Below, one piece after another: positions 22,038 to 32,581 of a DNA stretch of 64,000 nucleotides. Within the stretch, counting starts at the first letter, position 1, and each line of letters opens with the position of its first letter. Source of the DNA: an uncultured Alphaproteobacteria bacterium. GTDB taxonomy: Bacteria; Pseudomonadota; Alphaproteobacteria; RS24. The position numbers and the translations under genes are program-made. Under the pieces are notes generated by a model. It was not told where the DNA came from and did not search any database. It saw only the letters and a program-made list of their open reading frames with translations. Where the stretch lies: positions 124,001-188,000 of the forward strand of contig CALKOC010000017.1 in assembly GCA_938091085.1 (NCBI GenBank). Reading direction: 5' to 3'.

Positions 22038-23156
22038 TCAGGCCTCTTCAATCATATCTTCGCCTGAATTATGCCCAAGACTGAAATAGTCTTCCGATTG
22101 CATCTCATGTAACCTTGAAGCCGTTCGACGAAATTCAAATGCAGAGTCACCCAAAGGATAAAGCTCAGACGGATCAGTCTCAGCGGAGGCCAGCAATTTT
22201 ACTTTATGCTCGTAAAGCGCATCTATCAGATTTACAAATCTGATAGCTTCATTGCGCCGTTCAGGTGACAGGGCAGGGATATTATCAATGAAAATTGTAT
22301 GGAAGGTTCGCGCCAATTCAAGATAGTCACCGGCCCCCAGATTGGCCGCACACAAATCCGTAAATTCAAATCGCGCCACACCTTGCGCCGAATTTGGGAT
22401 AATCACCTCACGCCCTTTGACTGTGATATTCGTACGTTTAGCCTCCGCGCCACCGGTCATGCGGATAAAAGCATTATCCATTTCACTGCGAGCGAATGAG
22501 CCTATAGGTTTGAACCAAACAGGATAGCCCTTCAATCTGTCGAGGCGATAATCTGTCGGACTGTCGAGATACAGCACATCAACGCGGGTTTTTAGCAAAT
22601 CGATAAATGGTAAAAAGCGATGGCGATTCAGTCCCCCCTGATAAAGCTCATCCGGGATACGATTTGAAGTTGCCACCACAATGACCCCTTCACGAAACAA
22701 TGCTTCGAATAAACGACCTAGAATAGAAGCATCGGCAATATCCTTAACCTGAAACTCATCGAAACATAGCAGTCGCGCCGATTTTGCCAATGCAGACGCG
22801 ACGGGCGGAATGGGGTCATCCCCCCGCACGAGGCCTTGCTTAAGTTGCTGACGATAATCATGAATACGTTCATGCACCTCCTGCATAAAAGCATGAAAAT
22901 GCACCCGTCTTTTTCTTTTCTCAGTGGCACTTTCATAAAACAAATCCATAAGCATGGACTTGCCGCGCCCAACATCGCCATGAATATAAATCCCCCGCGG
23001 AGAGGGCTTTTTTTTAAAAATTTGAGAAAGACCTGTCGGCTTAAGCGCGTCGTGTAAGCTGTTCAAGCGCGCAACAACATCCGCTTGACCGCTATCAGGC
23101 TGAAGAATGCCGCTCTCAATCAGCGCATTATATTTTGCGAGAGGCTCCGAGTTCAT
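22038..23156 (-). CDS. zapE: cell division protein ZapE (AFG1-like ATPase)
   Basis: AAA+-type P-loop ATPase of the AFG1/ZapE family, linked to Z-ring function in E. coli and to mitochondrial protein quality control in eukaryotes. Walker A 'GDVGRGKS' is at about residues 60-67 and Walker B is 'LLCFDEFQV'. 'ATSNRIPDELYQGGLNRHRF' is a strong family signature. At 372 residues it is normal. It sits between sdhB and mdh, an arrangement common in Alphaproteobacteria. Confidence 0.93.
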   Translation of the reverse strand: MNSEPLAKYNALIESGILQPDSGQADVVARLNSLHDALKPTGLSQIFKKKPSPRGIYIHGDVGRGKSMLMDLFYESATEKRKRRVHFHAFMQEVHERIHDYRQQLKQGLVRGDDPIPPVASALAKSARLLCFDEFQVKDIADASILGRLFEALFREGVIVVATSNRIPDELYQGGLNRHRFLPFIDLLKTRVDVLYLDSPTDYRLDRLKGYPVWFKPIGSFARSEMDNAFIRMTGGAEAKRTNITVKGREVIIPNSAQGVARFEFTDLCAANLGAGDYLELARTFHTIFIDNIPALSPERRNEAIRFVNLIDALYEHKVKLLASAETDPSELYPLGDSAFEFRRTASRLHEMQSEDYFSLGHNSGEDMIEEA

Positions 23157-23226
23157 AATGAGGGTTTACTGATTTCGATGCCGTTTGACCAGCCCAGAAA
23201 TAAGTCACAGAAATGAGCCAGGGTAA

Positions 23227-24006
23227 TTAAACCTCGCGGGTCACCATCATTTTTTTAATCTCAGAAATGGCCTTGGCCGGAGATAACCCTTTAGGACAAG
23301 CCTTGGCACAATTCATAATTGTATGACAGCGATAGACGCGGAATGGATCTTCCAAGTCATCCAGACGCTCACCGGTCGCCTCGTCCCGACTATCGATAAG
23401 CCAGCGATAAGCTTGCAGCAATACCGCTGGGCCGAGATATTTATCTGAATTCCACCAGTAAGACGGGCAGGATGTAGAACAACAAGCACACAAAATGCAC
23501 TCATAGAGGCCATCCAGCTTTTCACGATCCTCGCGAGATTGCTTCCACTCACTTTGCGGTTGTGGCGTATCGGTTTTCAGCCATGGCTCAATAGACTGAT
23601 ACTGCGCGTATAGATTTGTTAAATCAGGCACCAAGTCTTTAATGACCGGCATATGCGGCAGAGGACGAACAGTAATTTTCCCCTTGGTCTCATCAAGACC
23701 TTTCGTACAGGCCAGCGTATTTTGCCCGTCAATATTCATAGCGCAAGAGCCGCAAATACCTTCCCGGCAAGACCTACGGAAGGTCAGCGTCGGATCAATC
23801 TCATTTTTGATTTTAATAAGCGCATCCAGAAGCATCGGACCACAATCAGCAGCATCAATCTCATAAGTATCCATGCGTGGATTTGCCGGGTCTTCAGGAT
23901 CCCAACGATAAATTTTTAATGTCCGAGGCTTTTCACACTTCTTATCGGATTTGTGAATAATCCCTTTTTGGACACGGGAATTTTTAGGCAGGGCAATCTC
24001 AACCAT
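23227..24006 (-). CDS. sdhB: succinate dehydrogenase iron-sulfur subunit
   Basis: Electron-transfer subunit of complex II. The [2Fe-2S] ligands are in '[20 protein letters not shown]' plus the following 'AC'. The [4Fe-4S] ligands are in '[15 protein letters not shown]', and the [3Fe-4S] ligands in '[15 protein letters not shown]'. All expected cysteines are present. At 259 residues it is normal. It lies 18 bp downstream of sdhA, and the operon order is sdhC-D-A-B. Confidence 0.97.
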   Translation of the reverse strand: MVEIALPKNSRVQKGIIHKSDKKCEKPRTLKIYRWDPEDPANPRMDTYEIDAADCGPMLLDALIKIKNEIDPTLTFRRSCREGICGSCAMNIDGQNTLACTKGLDETKGKITVRPLPHMPVIKDLVPDLTNLYAQYQSIEPWLKTDTPQPQSEWKQSREDREKLDGLYECILCACCSTSCPSYWWNSDKYLGPAVLLQAYRWLIDSRDEATGERLDDLEDPFRVYRCHTIMNCAKACPKGLSPAKAISEIKKMMVTREV

Positions 24007-24024
24007 AACTGCTTCCTTAATTTA

Positions 24025-25821
24025 TCAGTAAACGCGCGCTTTGGGTTCAATGTAGCTGATTTCATTTGTCAGCGTGTGTTCGTGTACAGGGCGATATCCA
24101 ATAGTTGGCTTAGCACCTTCTTGTGTGCTGCCGACCCATACCAGAGTATGCTTCATCCAGTCTTCATCATTGCGATCCGGGAAATCTTCTCGAGCATGAC
24201 CGCCACGGCTTTCCTTACGGGCGTTCGCGCCCTCAACTGTCGTGACTGCCTGAACCACAAGATTGTCAAATTCAAGCGTTTCAATCAAATCGGAATTCCA
24301 AATTAAGGAGCGATCAGACACAGAAATGTCGGACATGCCCTCAACAACCTTACGCATGCGCTGACACCCTTCTTCCAATACTTCACCGGAACGGAATACT
24401 GCGCAATTTTCTTGCATCGTACGTTGCATCTCTAGGCGAAGTTCTGAGGTCGGTGTGCTTCCCTCTGCATTGCGGAAATGATCAAGACGATCAATAGCGT
24501 TTTGACCGGCATCAGCTGGCATTGCCGAATGTGACTGACCAGGCGAAACCAACTCGGCTGCCCGAATTGCAGATGCGCGACCAAACACAACAAGATCTAT
24601 CAGTGAGTTGGACCCAAGACGGTTGGCACCGTGAACGGATACACAAGCGGCTTCACCAATCGCCATTAGACCAGGAACGGTTCGATCAGGCTCGCTTTCA
24701 GTCGGGTTAAGTACTTCACCGTGATAATTGGTTGGAATACCGCCCATATTATAATGCACAGTTGGCAGAACCGGAATCGGCTCTTTAGTAACATCCACGC
24801 CAGCAAAAATGCGCGCACTCTCTGAAATACCCGGCAGGCGTTCTGCCAGCACATCGGGGTCGAGGTGATCTAGATGTAGATAGATGTGATCGTTTTGTGG
24901 CCCGACACCGCGCCCTTCACGAATTTCAATCGTCATGGAGCGCGAAACAACATCGCGGGATGCCAAATCTTTAGCAGATGGCGCATAGCGTTCCATAAAA
25001 CGTTCACCTTCGGAGTTAATAAGAATACCGCCTTCACCGCGTGAACCTTCGGTAATCAGACAACCTGCACCATAAATACCCGTTGGATGGAATTGGACAA
25101 ATTCCATGTCCTGTAATGGTAATCCGGCACGCACGGCCATGGCTGAACCGTCACCTGTACATGTGTGGGCAGATGTCGCAGAGAAATAAGCTCGCCCGTA
25201 TCCACCTGTCGCCAGAATAGTTTCATGCGCTCTGAAACGGTGAAGTGATCCGTCAGCCATGCACAATGCTGTGATACCAATGCATCGGCCTTCATCATCC
25301 ATCATCAAATCAAGCGCGAAATACTCAATGAAAAATTCAGTCGAGTGACGAAGTGATTGTCCATATAGCGTGTGTAAAATTGCATGACCCGTGCGGTCAG
25401 CAGCCGCGCAGGTGCGCTGGGCGATACCTTCGCCAAAATTAGTGGTCATACCACCAAAGGGACGTTGGTAAATCTTACCTTCATCGGTTCTGGAGAAAGG
25501 CACACCAAAATGCTCAAGCTCATAAACCGCCTCCGGTGCGTTACGGCAAAGATATTCAATCGCGTCTTGATCGCCAAGCCAGTCTGACCCCTTCACGGTG
25601 TCATACATGTGCCAGCGCCAATCATCATCACCCATATTGCCAAGTGCGGCAGAAATACCGCCCTGCGCTGCAACTGTGTGTGATCGCGTTGGGAAAACTT
25701 TTGAAATACAAGCTGTTTTGAGACCCCGTTCGGCACAACCAAGCGCAGCACGCAAGCCTGAACCGCCAGCGCCAACAACAACAACATCGTAAGTGTGGTC
25801 TATATATTCGTATTCACTCAT
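24025..25821 (-). CDS. sdhA: succinate dehydrogenase flavoprotein subunit
   Basis: Catalytic subunit of complex II, oxidising succinate to fumarate. The FAD-binding fold starts '[18 protein letters not shown]', and the covalent FAD attachment His is H48 in '[11 protein letters not shown]'. Active-site segments '[20 protein letters not shown]' and '[15 protein letters not shown]' are intact. At 598 residues it is normal for the mitochondrial/alphaproteobacterial type. Confidence 0.97.
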   Translation of the reverse strand: MSEYEYIDHTYDVVVVGAGGSGLRAALGCAERGLKTACISKVFPTRSHTVAAQGGISAALGNMGDDDWRWHMYDTVKGSDWLGDQDAIEYLCRNAPEAVYELEHFGVPFSRTDEGKIYQRPFGGMTTNFGEGIAQRTCAAADRTGHAILHTLYGQSLRHSTEFFIEYFALDLMMDDEGRCIGITALCMADGSLHRFRAHETILATGGYGRAYFSATSAHTCTGDGSAMAVRAGLPLQDMEFVQFHPTGIYGAGCLITEGSRGEGGILINSEGERFMERYAPSAKDLASRDVVSRSMTIEIREGRGVGPQNDHIYLHLDHLDPDVLAERLPGISESARIFAGVDVTKEPIPVLPTVHYNMGGIPTNYHGEVLNPTESEPDRTVPGLMAIGEAACVSVHGANRLGSNSLIDLVVFGRASAIRAAELVSPGQSHSAMPADAGQNAIDRLDHFRNAEGSTPTSELRLEMQRTMQENCAVFRSGEVLEEGCQRMRKVVEGMSDISVSDRSLIWNSDLIETLEFDNLVVQAVTTVEGANARKESRGGHAREDFPDRNDEDWMKHTLVWVGSTQEGAKPTIGYRPVHEHTLTNEISYIEPKARVY

Positions 25822-25843
25822 TCTTTACTCCACGCGTGGCCGT

Positions 25844-26224
25844 TTAGGCCAGTGTAAGTTTCAAGATGGCCAGTACACTTGAGGTACCGACAGCTAAGGC
25901 AAAAAAGGTATTCAGAATAAGCGCCAAGAGTTTGGCCATATGTCCATGGATATAGTCTTCTATAACGACTTGTAAACCCAAACGCATGTGCCAAACCATA
26001 CTTATAATCAATAAAAGCATGACAAGCGCCACAATCGGGCGAGACAGGAAGGCTGTGACGGTCACATAATCAGCTCCTGCATGGGCAACCATTGCACTGA
26101 CGAAGAAGACTGCAAGCGGAATATTGGCCAGCGCAGTGACACGTTGAAGCCAAAAATGCTCCGTGCCTTTTTTGGCGGACCCTAGACCCCGCACACGAGA
26201 AAGCGGTGTACGCATTTCAGACAT
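25844..26224 (-). CDS. sdhD: succinate dehydrogenase membrane anchor subunit D
   Basis: Small integral membrane protein anchoring SdhAB and helping to bind haem b and quinone. It has three hydrophobic segments (about residues 33-48, 58-80 and 97-122). 'HMRLGLQVVIEDYIHG' carries the conserved haem-ligand His and the downstream Asp-Tyr pair of the SdhD family. At 126 residues it is normal. Its start overlaps the sdhC stop by one base. Confidence 0.92.
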   Translation of the reverse strand: MSEMRTPLSRVRGLGSAKKGTEHFWLQRVTALANIPLAVFFVSAMVAHAGADYVTVTAFLSRPIVALVMLLLIISMVWHMRLGLQVVIEDYIHGHMAKLLALILNTFFALAVGTSSVLAILKLTLA

Positions 26225-26649
26225 TAAAATGCTCCCATGAATTTATAAGCCAAAACCCAGCTAATTAGGGTCAGAAGGATAGGTATCACCGTTGCTCCGC
26301 GTGAAATCCATTCAACCGCGGAAAGCTCAAAACCCGCGCCAGTATCCCAAATAAAATGTTTAATACCACCAAACATATGGTGAAACAGCGCCCATGTGTA
26401 ACCAAACAGAACCAGTCGTCCTATCCAACTTCCTGCGACGCCCTGAAAAACGGCGAAAGCTTCAGGCCCGGTTGCAGCCGCCATTAACCACCAAACAAGC
26501 AATAAAGTACCCGCATAAAGAGCTACACCCGTTGCACGATGCAAAATGGATAGAAACATTGTCAGCGTCCAGCGATAAATCTGGATATGAGGCGAAAGCG
26601 GCCGCTGATGAATTTCTCTGTTAACTGTTTTGTCTGATGTATCTGACAT
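26224..26649 (-). CDS. sdhC: succinate dehydrogenase cytochrome b556 subunit C
   Basis: Membrane anchor and haem-binding subunit of complex II. 'RPLSPHIQIYRWTLTMFLSI' and 'LHRATGVALYAG' are the SdhC family signatures, and 'HHMFGGIKHFIWD' carries the haem-ligand histidine. Three transmembrane helices are visible and the length is 141 residues. It is the first gene of sdhCDAB. The 127 bp upstream should hold the operon promoter, which I cannot define. Confidence 0.94.
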   Translation of the reverse strand: MSDTSDKTVNREIHQRPLSPHIQIYRWTLTMFLSILHRATGVALYAGTLLLVWWLMAAATGPEAFAVFQGVAGSWIGRLVLFGYTWALFHHMFGGIKHFIWDTGAGFELSAVEWISRGATVIPILLTLISWVLAYKFMGAF

Positions 26650-26776
26650 TATAACTTCCCAACTTCACCTACCACTTATACTCTTCACATTTGATAATGT
26701 CATCCTCGCCAGTGCGACAGGTCGGCGCAGGGAACGGATTGAAAAATCTAGTGTTAAAGTAAGTTTTAAGTGGCTT

Positions 26777-27661
26777 TCAGGTCTCCATTAACTTTATAGC
26801 CGCTGCAATAGCAACTATACGCTTTGCCTGTTCCAGATGCAGTAATTCCGTCATTTTTCCGTTCACTTTTATCACGCCCTTACCGGCATTCTCTGGATTC
26901 TCAAAAGCAGCAATAATATTTTCAGCCTCACTAATTTCTTCTGATGTGGGTGCGAAAAGAGTATTTGCGGTTTCAATCTGATGAGGGTGTATCAAGGTCT
27001 TTCCGTCAAAACCAAGTGCTGTACCGTGTTCACATTCCTGAGCCAAACCATCAATGTCAGTGATGTCATTAAACACCCCATCAAGAACGCTGATATTATA
27101 GGCGCGCGCCGCCGTCACCATTTTGGAAAGGGCATAGAGCATTCCATCTCGTTTGATATGACGATCAGACGTCACCCGAATCTGCATGTCTTTAGCTAAA
27201 TCATTCGTGCCTGCAATAAGGCAGGTAACCCTTGGATGTGCCGCAATATCGGTGCAATTTAAAACTGCATGGGGCGTTTCAATCATGACCCAAAGAGGCA
27301 ACTCTGCCGGTAAGCCTGAAATATCCAGATCTGCCTTGCCATTTATTTTTGGCAATAATATCGCATCCGGCATCTCATGACTTGAGAGTTCTGCAAGCGC
27401 TGCAATATCTGCCTGACCTAAAGTTTCAGATGAGTCATTTATCCTGACAATACGTTCTCGATTGCCGAAACCACCCTCACGCAAATGCGAAACAGCCGTG
27501 TCACGCGCAAGCTGTTTATCATCCGGTGAAACCGCATCTTCAAGGTCAATGATGATACAATCTGCACGAAGCGACCGCGCCTTTGTTAGCGCCCTATCAT
27601 TACTTCCCGGCATAAAGAGCGCACTGCGCCTTGGACGAAGACGGGTGTCGGGCGAATTCAT
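26777..27661 (-). CDS. HpcH/HpaI aldolase / citrate lyase beta-like CoA lyase
   Basis: TIM-barrel C-C lyase of the CitE/malyl-CoA lyase superfamily. 'RPRRSALFMPGSNDRALTKA' and 'DCIIIDLEDAVSPDDK' are the N-terminal CoA- and metal-site signatures. 'LWVMIETPHAVLN' and 'GTNDLAKDM' supply the conserved Glu and Asp metal ligands. There are no citF/citD partners, so it is not part of a classical citrate lyase. L-malyl-CoA, beta-methylmalyl-CoA and citramalyl-CoA lyase activities all occur in this group and cannot be separated here. It lies one base after asd at the end of leuCDB-asd, so it is probably co-transcribed. A link to branched-chain or CoA-ester metabolism is an inference from position only. 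Confidence 0.85.
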   Translation of the reverse strand: MNSPDTRLRPRRSALFMPGSNDRALTKARSLRADCIIIDLEDAVSPDDKQLARDTAVSHLREGGFGNRERIVRINDSSETLGQADIAALAELSSHEMPDAILLPKINGKADLDISGLPAELPLWVMIETPHAVLNCTDIAAHPRVTCLIAGTNDLAKDMQIRVTSDRHIKRDGMLYALSKMVTAARAYNISVLDGVFNDITDIDGLAQECEHGTALGFDGKTLIHPHQIETANTLFAPTSEEISEAENIIAAFENPENAGKGVIKVNGKMTELLHLEQAKRIVAIAAAIKLMET

Positions 27662-27662
27662 T

Positions 27663-28685
27663 TTAGGTTTTGGCCTTTAAGTGACGTTCGACAAGCTCTT
27701 CAGCGATTTGAACAGCATTCAAAGCCGCGCCTTTTCTTAGATTGTCGGAAACCACCCAAATATTCAGCCCGTTTTCGACAGTCGGGTCTTTACGAATTCG
27801 CGATACAAAAGTCGCATAATCACCCACACACTCAACCGGCGTGACATAACCACCATCTTCTCTTTTATCGACGACCAGCAAACCAGGGGCTTCACGCAAA
27901 GCTTCGCGCGCCTGTTTCTCGTCAATCGGCTTGGCGAACTCAATCGTCACAGCTTCTGAGTGCCCGACAAATACAGGCACACGAACACAGGTCGCAGTCA
28001 TCTCAATGGCTGAGTCGAGAATTTTTTTCGTCTCGACAACCATTTTCCATTCTTCTTTGGTGCTTCCGTCATCCATAAAGACATCAATATGAGGAATGAC
28101 ATTAAAAGCGATCTGTTTAGTGAAGTTCTCCTTCACCATCTCATCATTCACAAAAATGCCCCGGGTTTGGGTGAATAATTCATCCATGGCAGCATTACCC
28201 GCACCTGAAACGGATTGATAAGTCGACACCACAATGCGCTTGATTTGGGCAATATCGTGGAGAGGTTTTAAGGCAACTACCAGTTGGGCAGTTGAACAAT
28301 TTGGATTGGCAATAATATTTTTCTTTGCGTAGCCCGCCAATGCTTCAGGATTAACCTCGGGGACAATCAACGGGACATCCTCATCCATGCGGTAGAGCGA
28401 ACTGTTATCAATCACGATACATCCTGCAGCCGCAGCTTTCGGCGCAAATTCTTTTGTTGCGGATGAACCACAAGCAAACAACGCGATATCGGCTTTTGAC
28501 CAATCAAAGTTTTCCATAGCGGAAGCTTTAAGTGTCTTGTCACCAAAGCTTATTTCTCTGCCCTGTGAACGGCGAGACGCCAACCCGAACACTTCTGTCG
28601 CAGGAAAGCCGCGTTCTGACAAAATATTAAGAATTTCTCTGCCGACATTTCCGGTCGCACCGGCAACAGCAATACGATAGCCCAT
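27663..28685 (-). CDS. asd: aspartate-semialdehyde dehydrogenase
   Basis: Reduces aspartyl phosphate to aspartate semialdehyde, the branch point to lysine/diaminopimelate, threonine and methionine. The NADP fold starts 'RIAVAGATGNVGREILNIL'. The catalytic Cys130 lies in 'ANPNCSTAQLV' and the catalytic His in 'VPVFVGHSEAV'. At 340 residues it is normal. Its ATG overlaps the leuB stop by one base, giving the familiar alphaproteobacterial leuCDB-asd order. Its product feeds dapF-dependent diaminopimelate synthesis, encoded about 8 kb away. Confidence 0.96.
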   Translation of the reverse strand: MGYRIAVAGATGNVGREILNILSERGFPATEVFGLASRRSQGREISFGDKTLKASAMENFDWSKADIALFACGSSATKEFAPKAAAAGCIVIDNSSLYRMDEDVPLIVPEVNPEALAGYAKKNIIANPNCSTAQLVVALKPLHDIAQIKRIVVSTYQSVSGAGNAAMDELFTQTRGIFVNDEMVKENFTKQIAFNVIPHIDVFMDDGSTKEEWKMVVETKKILDSAIEMTATCVRVPVFVGHSEAVTIEFAKPIDEKQAREALREAPGLLVVDKREDGGYVTPVECVGDYATFVSRIRKDPTVENGLNIWVVSDNLRKGAALNAVQIAEELVERHLKAKT

Positions 28686-29797
28686 TATGAATATTGCTCC
28701 TGCAACTCATTCAAAGACGCTATGACCGCATCGCCCATTCCCACAGTGCCGACCTTTTCCATGCCGGGCTGCATAATATCACCACATCGAATGCCTTTAT
28801 CCAAAACATGCGTCACGGAAGCTTCCAAAAGATCTGCATCTTGGCCACGGTTGAAACTATATCTCAACGCCATTGCAAAAGACATGATTGTCGCAATCGG
28901 ATTGGCAATACCTTGTCCAGCAATGTCAGGCGCCGAGCCGTGTACGGGTTCATACATGGCTTTGGAACGGCCTTCATCATCTGCCGCGCCGAGCGCCGCA
29001 GACGGCAACATGCCAAGTGAGCCGGTTAACATCGCAGCGACATCCGATAACAGGTCGCCAAACAGATTATCCGTCACCAACACATCATATTGCTTCGGAT
29101 TCCGAACAAGTTGCATGGCACAATTATCAGCCAGCACATGCTCAAGCTCAAGTTCAGGAAACTCATTACCTATGACGCGGGTGACTTCCTCATTCCAGAG
29201 AAGACCACTTTCCATTACATTGCGTTTTTCAGCCGAAGCCAGTCGCTTGTCACGTTTCATGGCGAGGTCACCGGCGACACGAGCAATACGTTCAATTTCA
29301 TATGTCTCATAGACCTGAGTATTCACGCCGCGTCTTTGACCGTTACCAAGATCTTCAATCCCGCGTGGCTCACCGAAATAAACCCCGCCGGTCAATTCAC
29401 GAACAATCAGAATATCCAGACCTTCAATAATATCGCGCTTTAAAGAAGACGCATCAGCAAGGGCTGAAAAGCAAATTGCCGGGCGTAAGTTAGCAAACAG
29501 CCCCAATTCACCGCGCAACCTTAAAAGACCTGCTTCGGGGCGCACATCATAGGCGACACCATCCCATTGAGGCCCACCGACAGCGCCAAGCATTACCGCG
29601 TCGGATTGATGTGCCTTTTCCATCGCAGCATCGGAAATCGCCTGACCATGTGCATCATAGGCACAGCCGCCGACAAGATCTTCATCTATGGTGACATCAA
29701 ATCCGCGCTGTGTGCCGAACCAGTCAATGATACGTCGCACTTCAGCCATTACTTCCGTACCTATACCATCGCCCGGAAGCATTAATATTTTACCCAT
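28685..29797 (-). CDS. leuB: 3-isopropylmalate dehydrogenase
   Basis: NAD-dependent oxidative decarboxylase, third step of leucine biosynthesis. '[18 protein letters not shown]' is the N-terminal signature. '[14 protein letters not shown]' and '[20 protein letters not shown]' carry the substrate and Mg ligands, and '[19 protein letters not shown]' the NAD-binding loop. At 370 residues it is normal. The Shine-Dalgarno lies inside an 11-bp palindrome directly touching the ATG (described separately). Confidence 0.96.
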   Translation of the reverse strand: MGKILMLPGDGIGTEVMAEVRRIIDWFGTQRGFDVTIDEDLVGGCAYDAHGQAISDAAMEKAHQSDAVMLGAVGGPQWDGVAYDVRPEAGLLRLRGELGLFANLRPAICFSALADASSLKRDIIEGLDILIVRELTGGVYFGEPRGIEDLGNGQRRGVNTQVYETYEIERIARVAGDLAMKRDKRLASAEKRNVMESGLLWNEEVTRVIGNEFPELELEHVLADNCAMQLVRNPKQYDVLVTDNLFGDLLSDVAAMLTGSLGMLPSAALGAADDEGRSKAMYEPVHGSAPDIAGQGIANPIATIMSFAMALRYSFNRGQDADLLEASVTHVLDKGIRCGDIMQPGMEKVGTVGMGDAVIASLNELQEQYS

Positions 29798-29808
29798 GAG
29801 GTTACCTC
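29798..29808 (-). promoter_or_regulatory. palindrome enclosing the leuB ribosome binding site
   Basis: The 11-nt sequence 'GAGGTTACCTC' (5-bp arms, 1-nt centre) is directly adjacent to the leuB ATG, and its minus-strand copy contains the AAGAGGT Shine-Dalgarno. On its own the hairpin is too tight to be very stable, but it could lower ribosome access. The effect is inferred. Confidence 0.4.
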
Positions 29809-29835
29809 TTATTAAATGCCAGATTTTTTAGATTT

Positions 29836-29874
29836 TCTAGAATTACCAGAATTTCTGGAATTAAATTGTCTAGA
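29836..29874 (-). other. intergenic hairpin between leuD and leuB
   Basis: A nested inverted repeat has outer arms TCTAGA/TCTAGA, middle arms AATT/AATT and a perfect inner stem CCAGAA-T-TTCTGG. On the transcribed minus strand it is not followed by a U-run, so it does not look like a standard intrinsic terminator. An mRNA-stabilising or processing hairpin inside the leu operon is a reasonable inference. Confidence 0.5.
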
Positions 29875-29889
29875 CCCTCTAAGACTTAT

Positions 29890-30492
29890 TTAACACCATG
29901 CAAGTTGATTGCGTTCGGCTTCAAAAGCGTCAATTTTTTCACTTTTTTTCAAGGTCAGTCCAATATCATCCAAACCTTCTATGAGACAATTTTTTCTGAA
30001 TGGATCAACATCGAAAGCAATCGTTTCACCATTTGGGCGCGTGATTGTTTGCGCCTCAAGATTAATCGACAGCACTGTGCCATTGCCTTGCTTGGCATCG
30101 GACATTAGTTTGTCAACTTCAGCCTGCGGTAGTGCAATCGGCAAAATGCCATTCTTGAAGCAATTATTGAAGAAAATATCGGCAAAACTCGGTGCGATTA
30201 CACAGCGGAAGCCAAAATCCAACAATGCCCAAGGCGCATGCTCTCGACTAGACCCACAGCCGAAATTATCGCCTGCAACCAGAATTTGCGACTGACGGTA
30301 ATCCGCCTGATTAAGAACAAAATCCTCAATCTCAGACCCGTCAGGACGAAAGCGCATTTCATCAAAAACATTGGCGCCCAAACCGGAACGCTTAATTGTT
30401 TTCAAAAACTGCTTTGGCACAATCATATCCGTATCAACATTAATCATATCAAGCGGAGCGACGATGCCTTCAAAGGTTGTAAATTTTTCCAT
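29890..30492 (-). CDS. leuD: 3-isopropylmalate dehydratase small subunit
   Basis: Small (swivel-domain) subunit of isopropylmalate isomerase. '[16 protein letters not shown]' and '[17 protein letters not shown]' are the canonical LeuD motifs, the second binding substrate. At 200 residues it is normal. It lies 15 bp downstream of leuC, its obligate partner. Confidence 0.96.
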   Translation of the reverse strand: MEKFTTFEGIVAPLDMINVDTDMIVPKQFLKTIKRSGLGANVFDEMRFRPDGSEIEDFVLNQADYRQSQILVAGDNFGCGSSREHAPWALLDFGFRCVIAPSFADIFFNNCFKNGILPIALPQAEVDKLMSDAKQGNGTVLSINLEAQTITRPNGETIAFDVDPFRKNCLIEGLDDIGLTLKKSEKIDAFEAERNQLAWC

Positions 30493-30507
30493 TAGCTTAG
30501 CCTCCGA

Positions 30508-31917
30508 TTAAAAATCACGAATATCAACAAAATGACCGCGAATAGCAGCTGCAGCCGCCATAGCAGGCGAAACTAGATGCGTCCGACCTTCACGACCCTG
30601 ACGTCCCTCAAAATTTCTGTTCGACGTCGACGCACAACGCTCCTGCGGTGATAGTTTATCCGCATTCATCGCCAGACACATAGAACAGCCCGGATCACGC
30701 CATTCAAAACCGGCATCAAGGAAAACCTTATCCAGACCTTCTTCTTCAGCCTGCTTTTTGACGAGACCAGAACCCGGCACAACCATCGCATTAACACGGT
30801 CAGCCACTTTTTTGCCTTCAATCACTTTTGCGGCAGCGCGTAGATCCTCAATCCGGCTATTGGTGCAAGACCCAATAAAAACGCGGTCAATTTCAATTGA
30901 CTGAACCGGCATATTTGCCTCCAGACCCATATAGGCGAGCGCGCGTTCGGTTGCCTTGCGACGCGCTTCATTGTCAATCGTGGCAGGATCGGGGACTCGG
31001 CCATTGATGGAAATCACATCCTGAGGGCTTGTTCCCCATGTGACGAGTGGCGGCAAATTAGCTGCATCAATTGTAATTTCTCTGTCAAAAACAGCATCAG
31101 GGTCAGAACGCAATGTTTGCCAATAAGCGACAGCGGCATCCCAGTCTGCGCCTTTTGGCGCTCTTGGCCTGTCTTTTAAATACTCAAATGTCTTTTCATC
31201 CGGCGCAATCAGCCCGGCACGCGCGCCCGCTTCGATGGACATGTTACAGAGCGTCATCCGCCCTTCCATCGTCAGTGCTTCAATTGCTGGGCCGGCATAC
31301 TCTAGAACATAACCTGTACCACCAGCCGTACCGATTTCACCAATCACGGCAAGAGCGATATCTTTCGCAGTGATATAATCGGGCGCATCACCAACGACAT
31401 TAACGCGGAAATTTTTCGCCTTGCGTTGTGCCAAAGTCTGAGTGGCAAGCACATGCTCAACCTCAGAGGTGCCAATACCATGAGCGAGGGCGCCAAACGC
31501 ACCATGCGTCGAGGTGTGGCTATCGCCACAAACAATGGTCAGACCCGGCATGGTAAAACCTTCTTCAGGACCAGTGACATGCACAATACCCTGACGCAAA
31601 TCCATCATACCAATATGGTCAATGCCGAATTCAGCACAGTTTTTTTCAAGTGTCTCGATTTGGATACGGCTCTGCTCGTCTTCAATGGCCTCAACACCAC
31701 CAGCGCGGTTGGTTGTCGGAATGTTATGGTCAGCGACAGCAAGCGTTTTAGATGGTACGCGAACCTGACGACCGGACATTCTCAACCCTTCAAAAGCTTG
31801 TGGGCTGGTAACCTCATGAATGAGGTGCCTGTCAATGTAAAGAAGGCAATTGCCATCGTCTTGTTCATCGACAAGATGCGCCTGCCAGATTTTATCATAG
31901 AGCGTCGTATGAGACAT
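30508..31917 (-). CDS. leuC: 3-isopropylmalate dehydratase large subunit
   Basis: Aconitase-family Fe-S enzyme isomerising 2- to 3-isopropylmalate in leucine synthesis. The [4Fe-4S] ligands are visible in '[13 protein letters not shown]' and '[13 protein letters not shown]'. '[20 protein letters not shown]' is the LeuC active-site motif. At 469 residues it is normal. It is the first gene of leuCDB-asd, with an AGAGGTGA Shine-Dalgarno before the ATG. No leucine-rich leader peptide was recognised in the 100 bp upstream. Confidence 0.96.
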   Translation of the reverse strand: MSHTTLYDKIWQAHLVDEQDDGNCLLYIDRHLIHEVTSPQAFEGLRMSGRQVRVPSKTLAVADHNIPTTNRAGGVEAIEDEQSRIQIETLEKNCAEFGIDHIGMMDLRQGIVHVTGPEEGFTMPGLTIVCGDSHTSTHGAFGALAHGIGTSEVEHVLATQTLAQRKAKNFRVNVVGDAPDYITAKDIALAVIGEIGTAGGTGYVLEYAGPAIEALTMEGRMTLCNMSIEAGARAGLIAPDEKTFEYLKDRPRAPKGADWDAAVAYWQTLRSDPDAVFDREITIDAANLPPLVTWGTSPQDVISINGRVPDPATIDNEARRKATERALAYMGLEANMPVQSIEIDRVFIGSCTNSRIEDLRAAAKVIEGKKVADRVNAMVVPGSGLVKKQAEEEGLDKVFLDAGFEWRDPGCSMCLAMNADKLSPQERCASTSNRNFEGRQGREGRTHLVSPAMAAAAAIRGHFVDIRDF

Positions 31918-31982
31918 GAGTTCACCTCTCCAAAACAGCCCTGAATTGAATGAAATTTAACGGCCAGGGCATAAACTAACAG

Positions 31983-32001
31983 ATGCCACAATGAATGGCA
32001 T
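31983..32001 (-). terminator. candidate terminator hairpin after rplS
   Basis: Arms ATGCCA and TGGCAT with a 7-nt loop lie 17 bp after the rplS stop on its strand. The sequence after the stem is only moderately U-rich, so the call is weak. It would separate rplS from the leuC promoter region. Confidence 0.4.
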
Positions 32002-32017
32002 TCAAGAAATCAGGGGC

Positions 32018-32479
32018 TTATTCAGCACCGCCATCTGTAGTGGATGCTTCAGCCGTGTCGACTTGGGATTCTTTTTGCGCTGGCTGGGCATCTACAGCAA
32101 CATTTTCTGCGACTTTACGAGCTGTCCGGCGCTCGGTAATCCTTGCTGCTTTACCAGTCAATCCGCGCAGATAATAAAGTTTTGCACGACGAACACGTCC
32201 ACGACGAACCACCTCAATGCTGTCAACCAGCGGGCTGTAAATTGGAAAAACACGCTCAACACCTTCACCATAGCTAATCTTGCGCACAGTAAAGCTGGCA
32301 TTGAGGCCACTGCCGGAGCGGGCAATACACACACCTTCATAGGCCTGAATACGCTCGCGTGTGCCTTCTTTAACTTTCACATTCACCTTTAGCGTGTCAC
32401 CAGCTTGGAAATCCGGCACGTTTTTATCACCAGCAATTTCTGCAATATGTTCGCGGTTCAGTTCATCAATCAAGTTCAT
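32018..32479 (-). CDS. rplS: 50S ribosomal protein L19
   Basis: Large-subunit protein at the 30S-50S interface. '[20 protein letters not shown]', '[12 protein letters not shown]' and '[20 protein letters not shown]' are clear L19 signatures. I start at 'MNLIDEL', the usual family start, 12 bp inside the ORF-track start ('MDDAMNL'); neither has a strong Shine-Dalgarno. The last 30 or so residues form an Ala/Gln/Glu/Asp-rich tail ('[10 protein letters not shown]' at the end) that is longer than in E. coli L19. It lies 234 bp after trmD and may have its own promoter. Confidence 0.95.
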   Translation of the reverse strand: MNLIDELNREHIAEIAGDKNVPDFQAGDTLKVNVKVKEGTRERIQAYEGVCIARSGSGLNASFTVRKISYGEGVERVFPIYSPLVDSIEVVRRGRVRRAKLYYLRGLTGKAARITERRTARKVAENVAVDAQPAQKESQVDTAEASTTDGGAE

Positions 32480-32581
32480 GGCATCATCCATTATAAACTG
32501 GTTTAATATGGCCTGTAAGACCCTTAAAAAACCAAGCCGAGTATGTTAATTACATCTATCGGCAAATAAGAGTAACGGTCA

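Noticed and set aside
28722-29312. 196-aa plus-strand ORF
   Set aside because: Antisense shadow of leuB with Ser/Pro/Arg-rich composition typical of reverse-frame reading.
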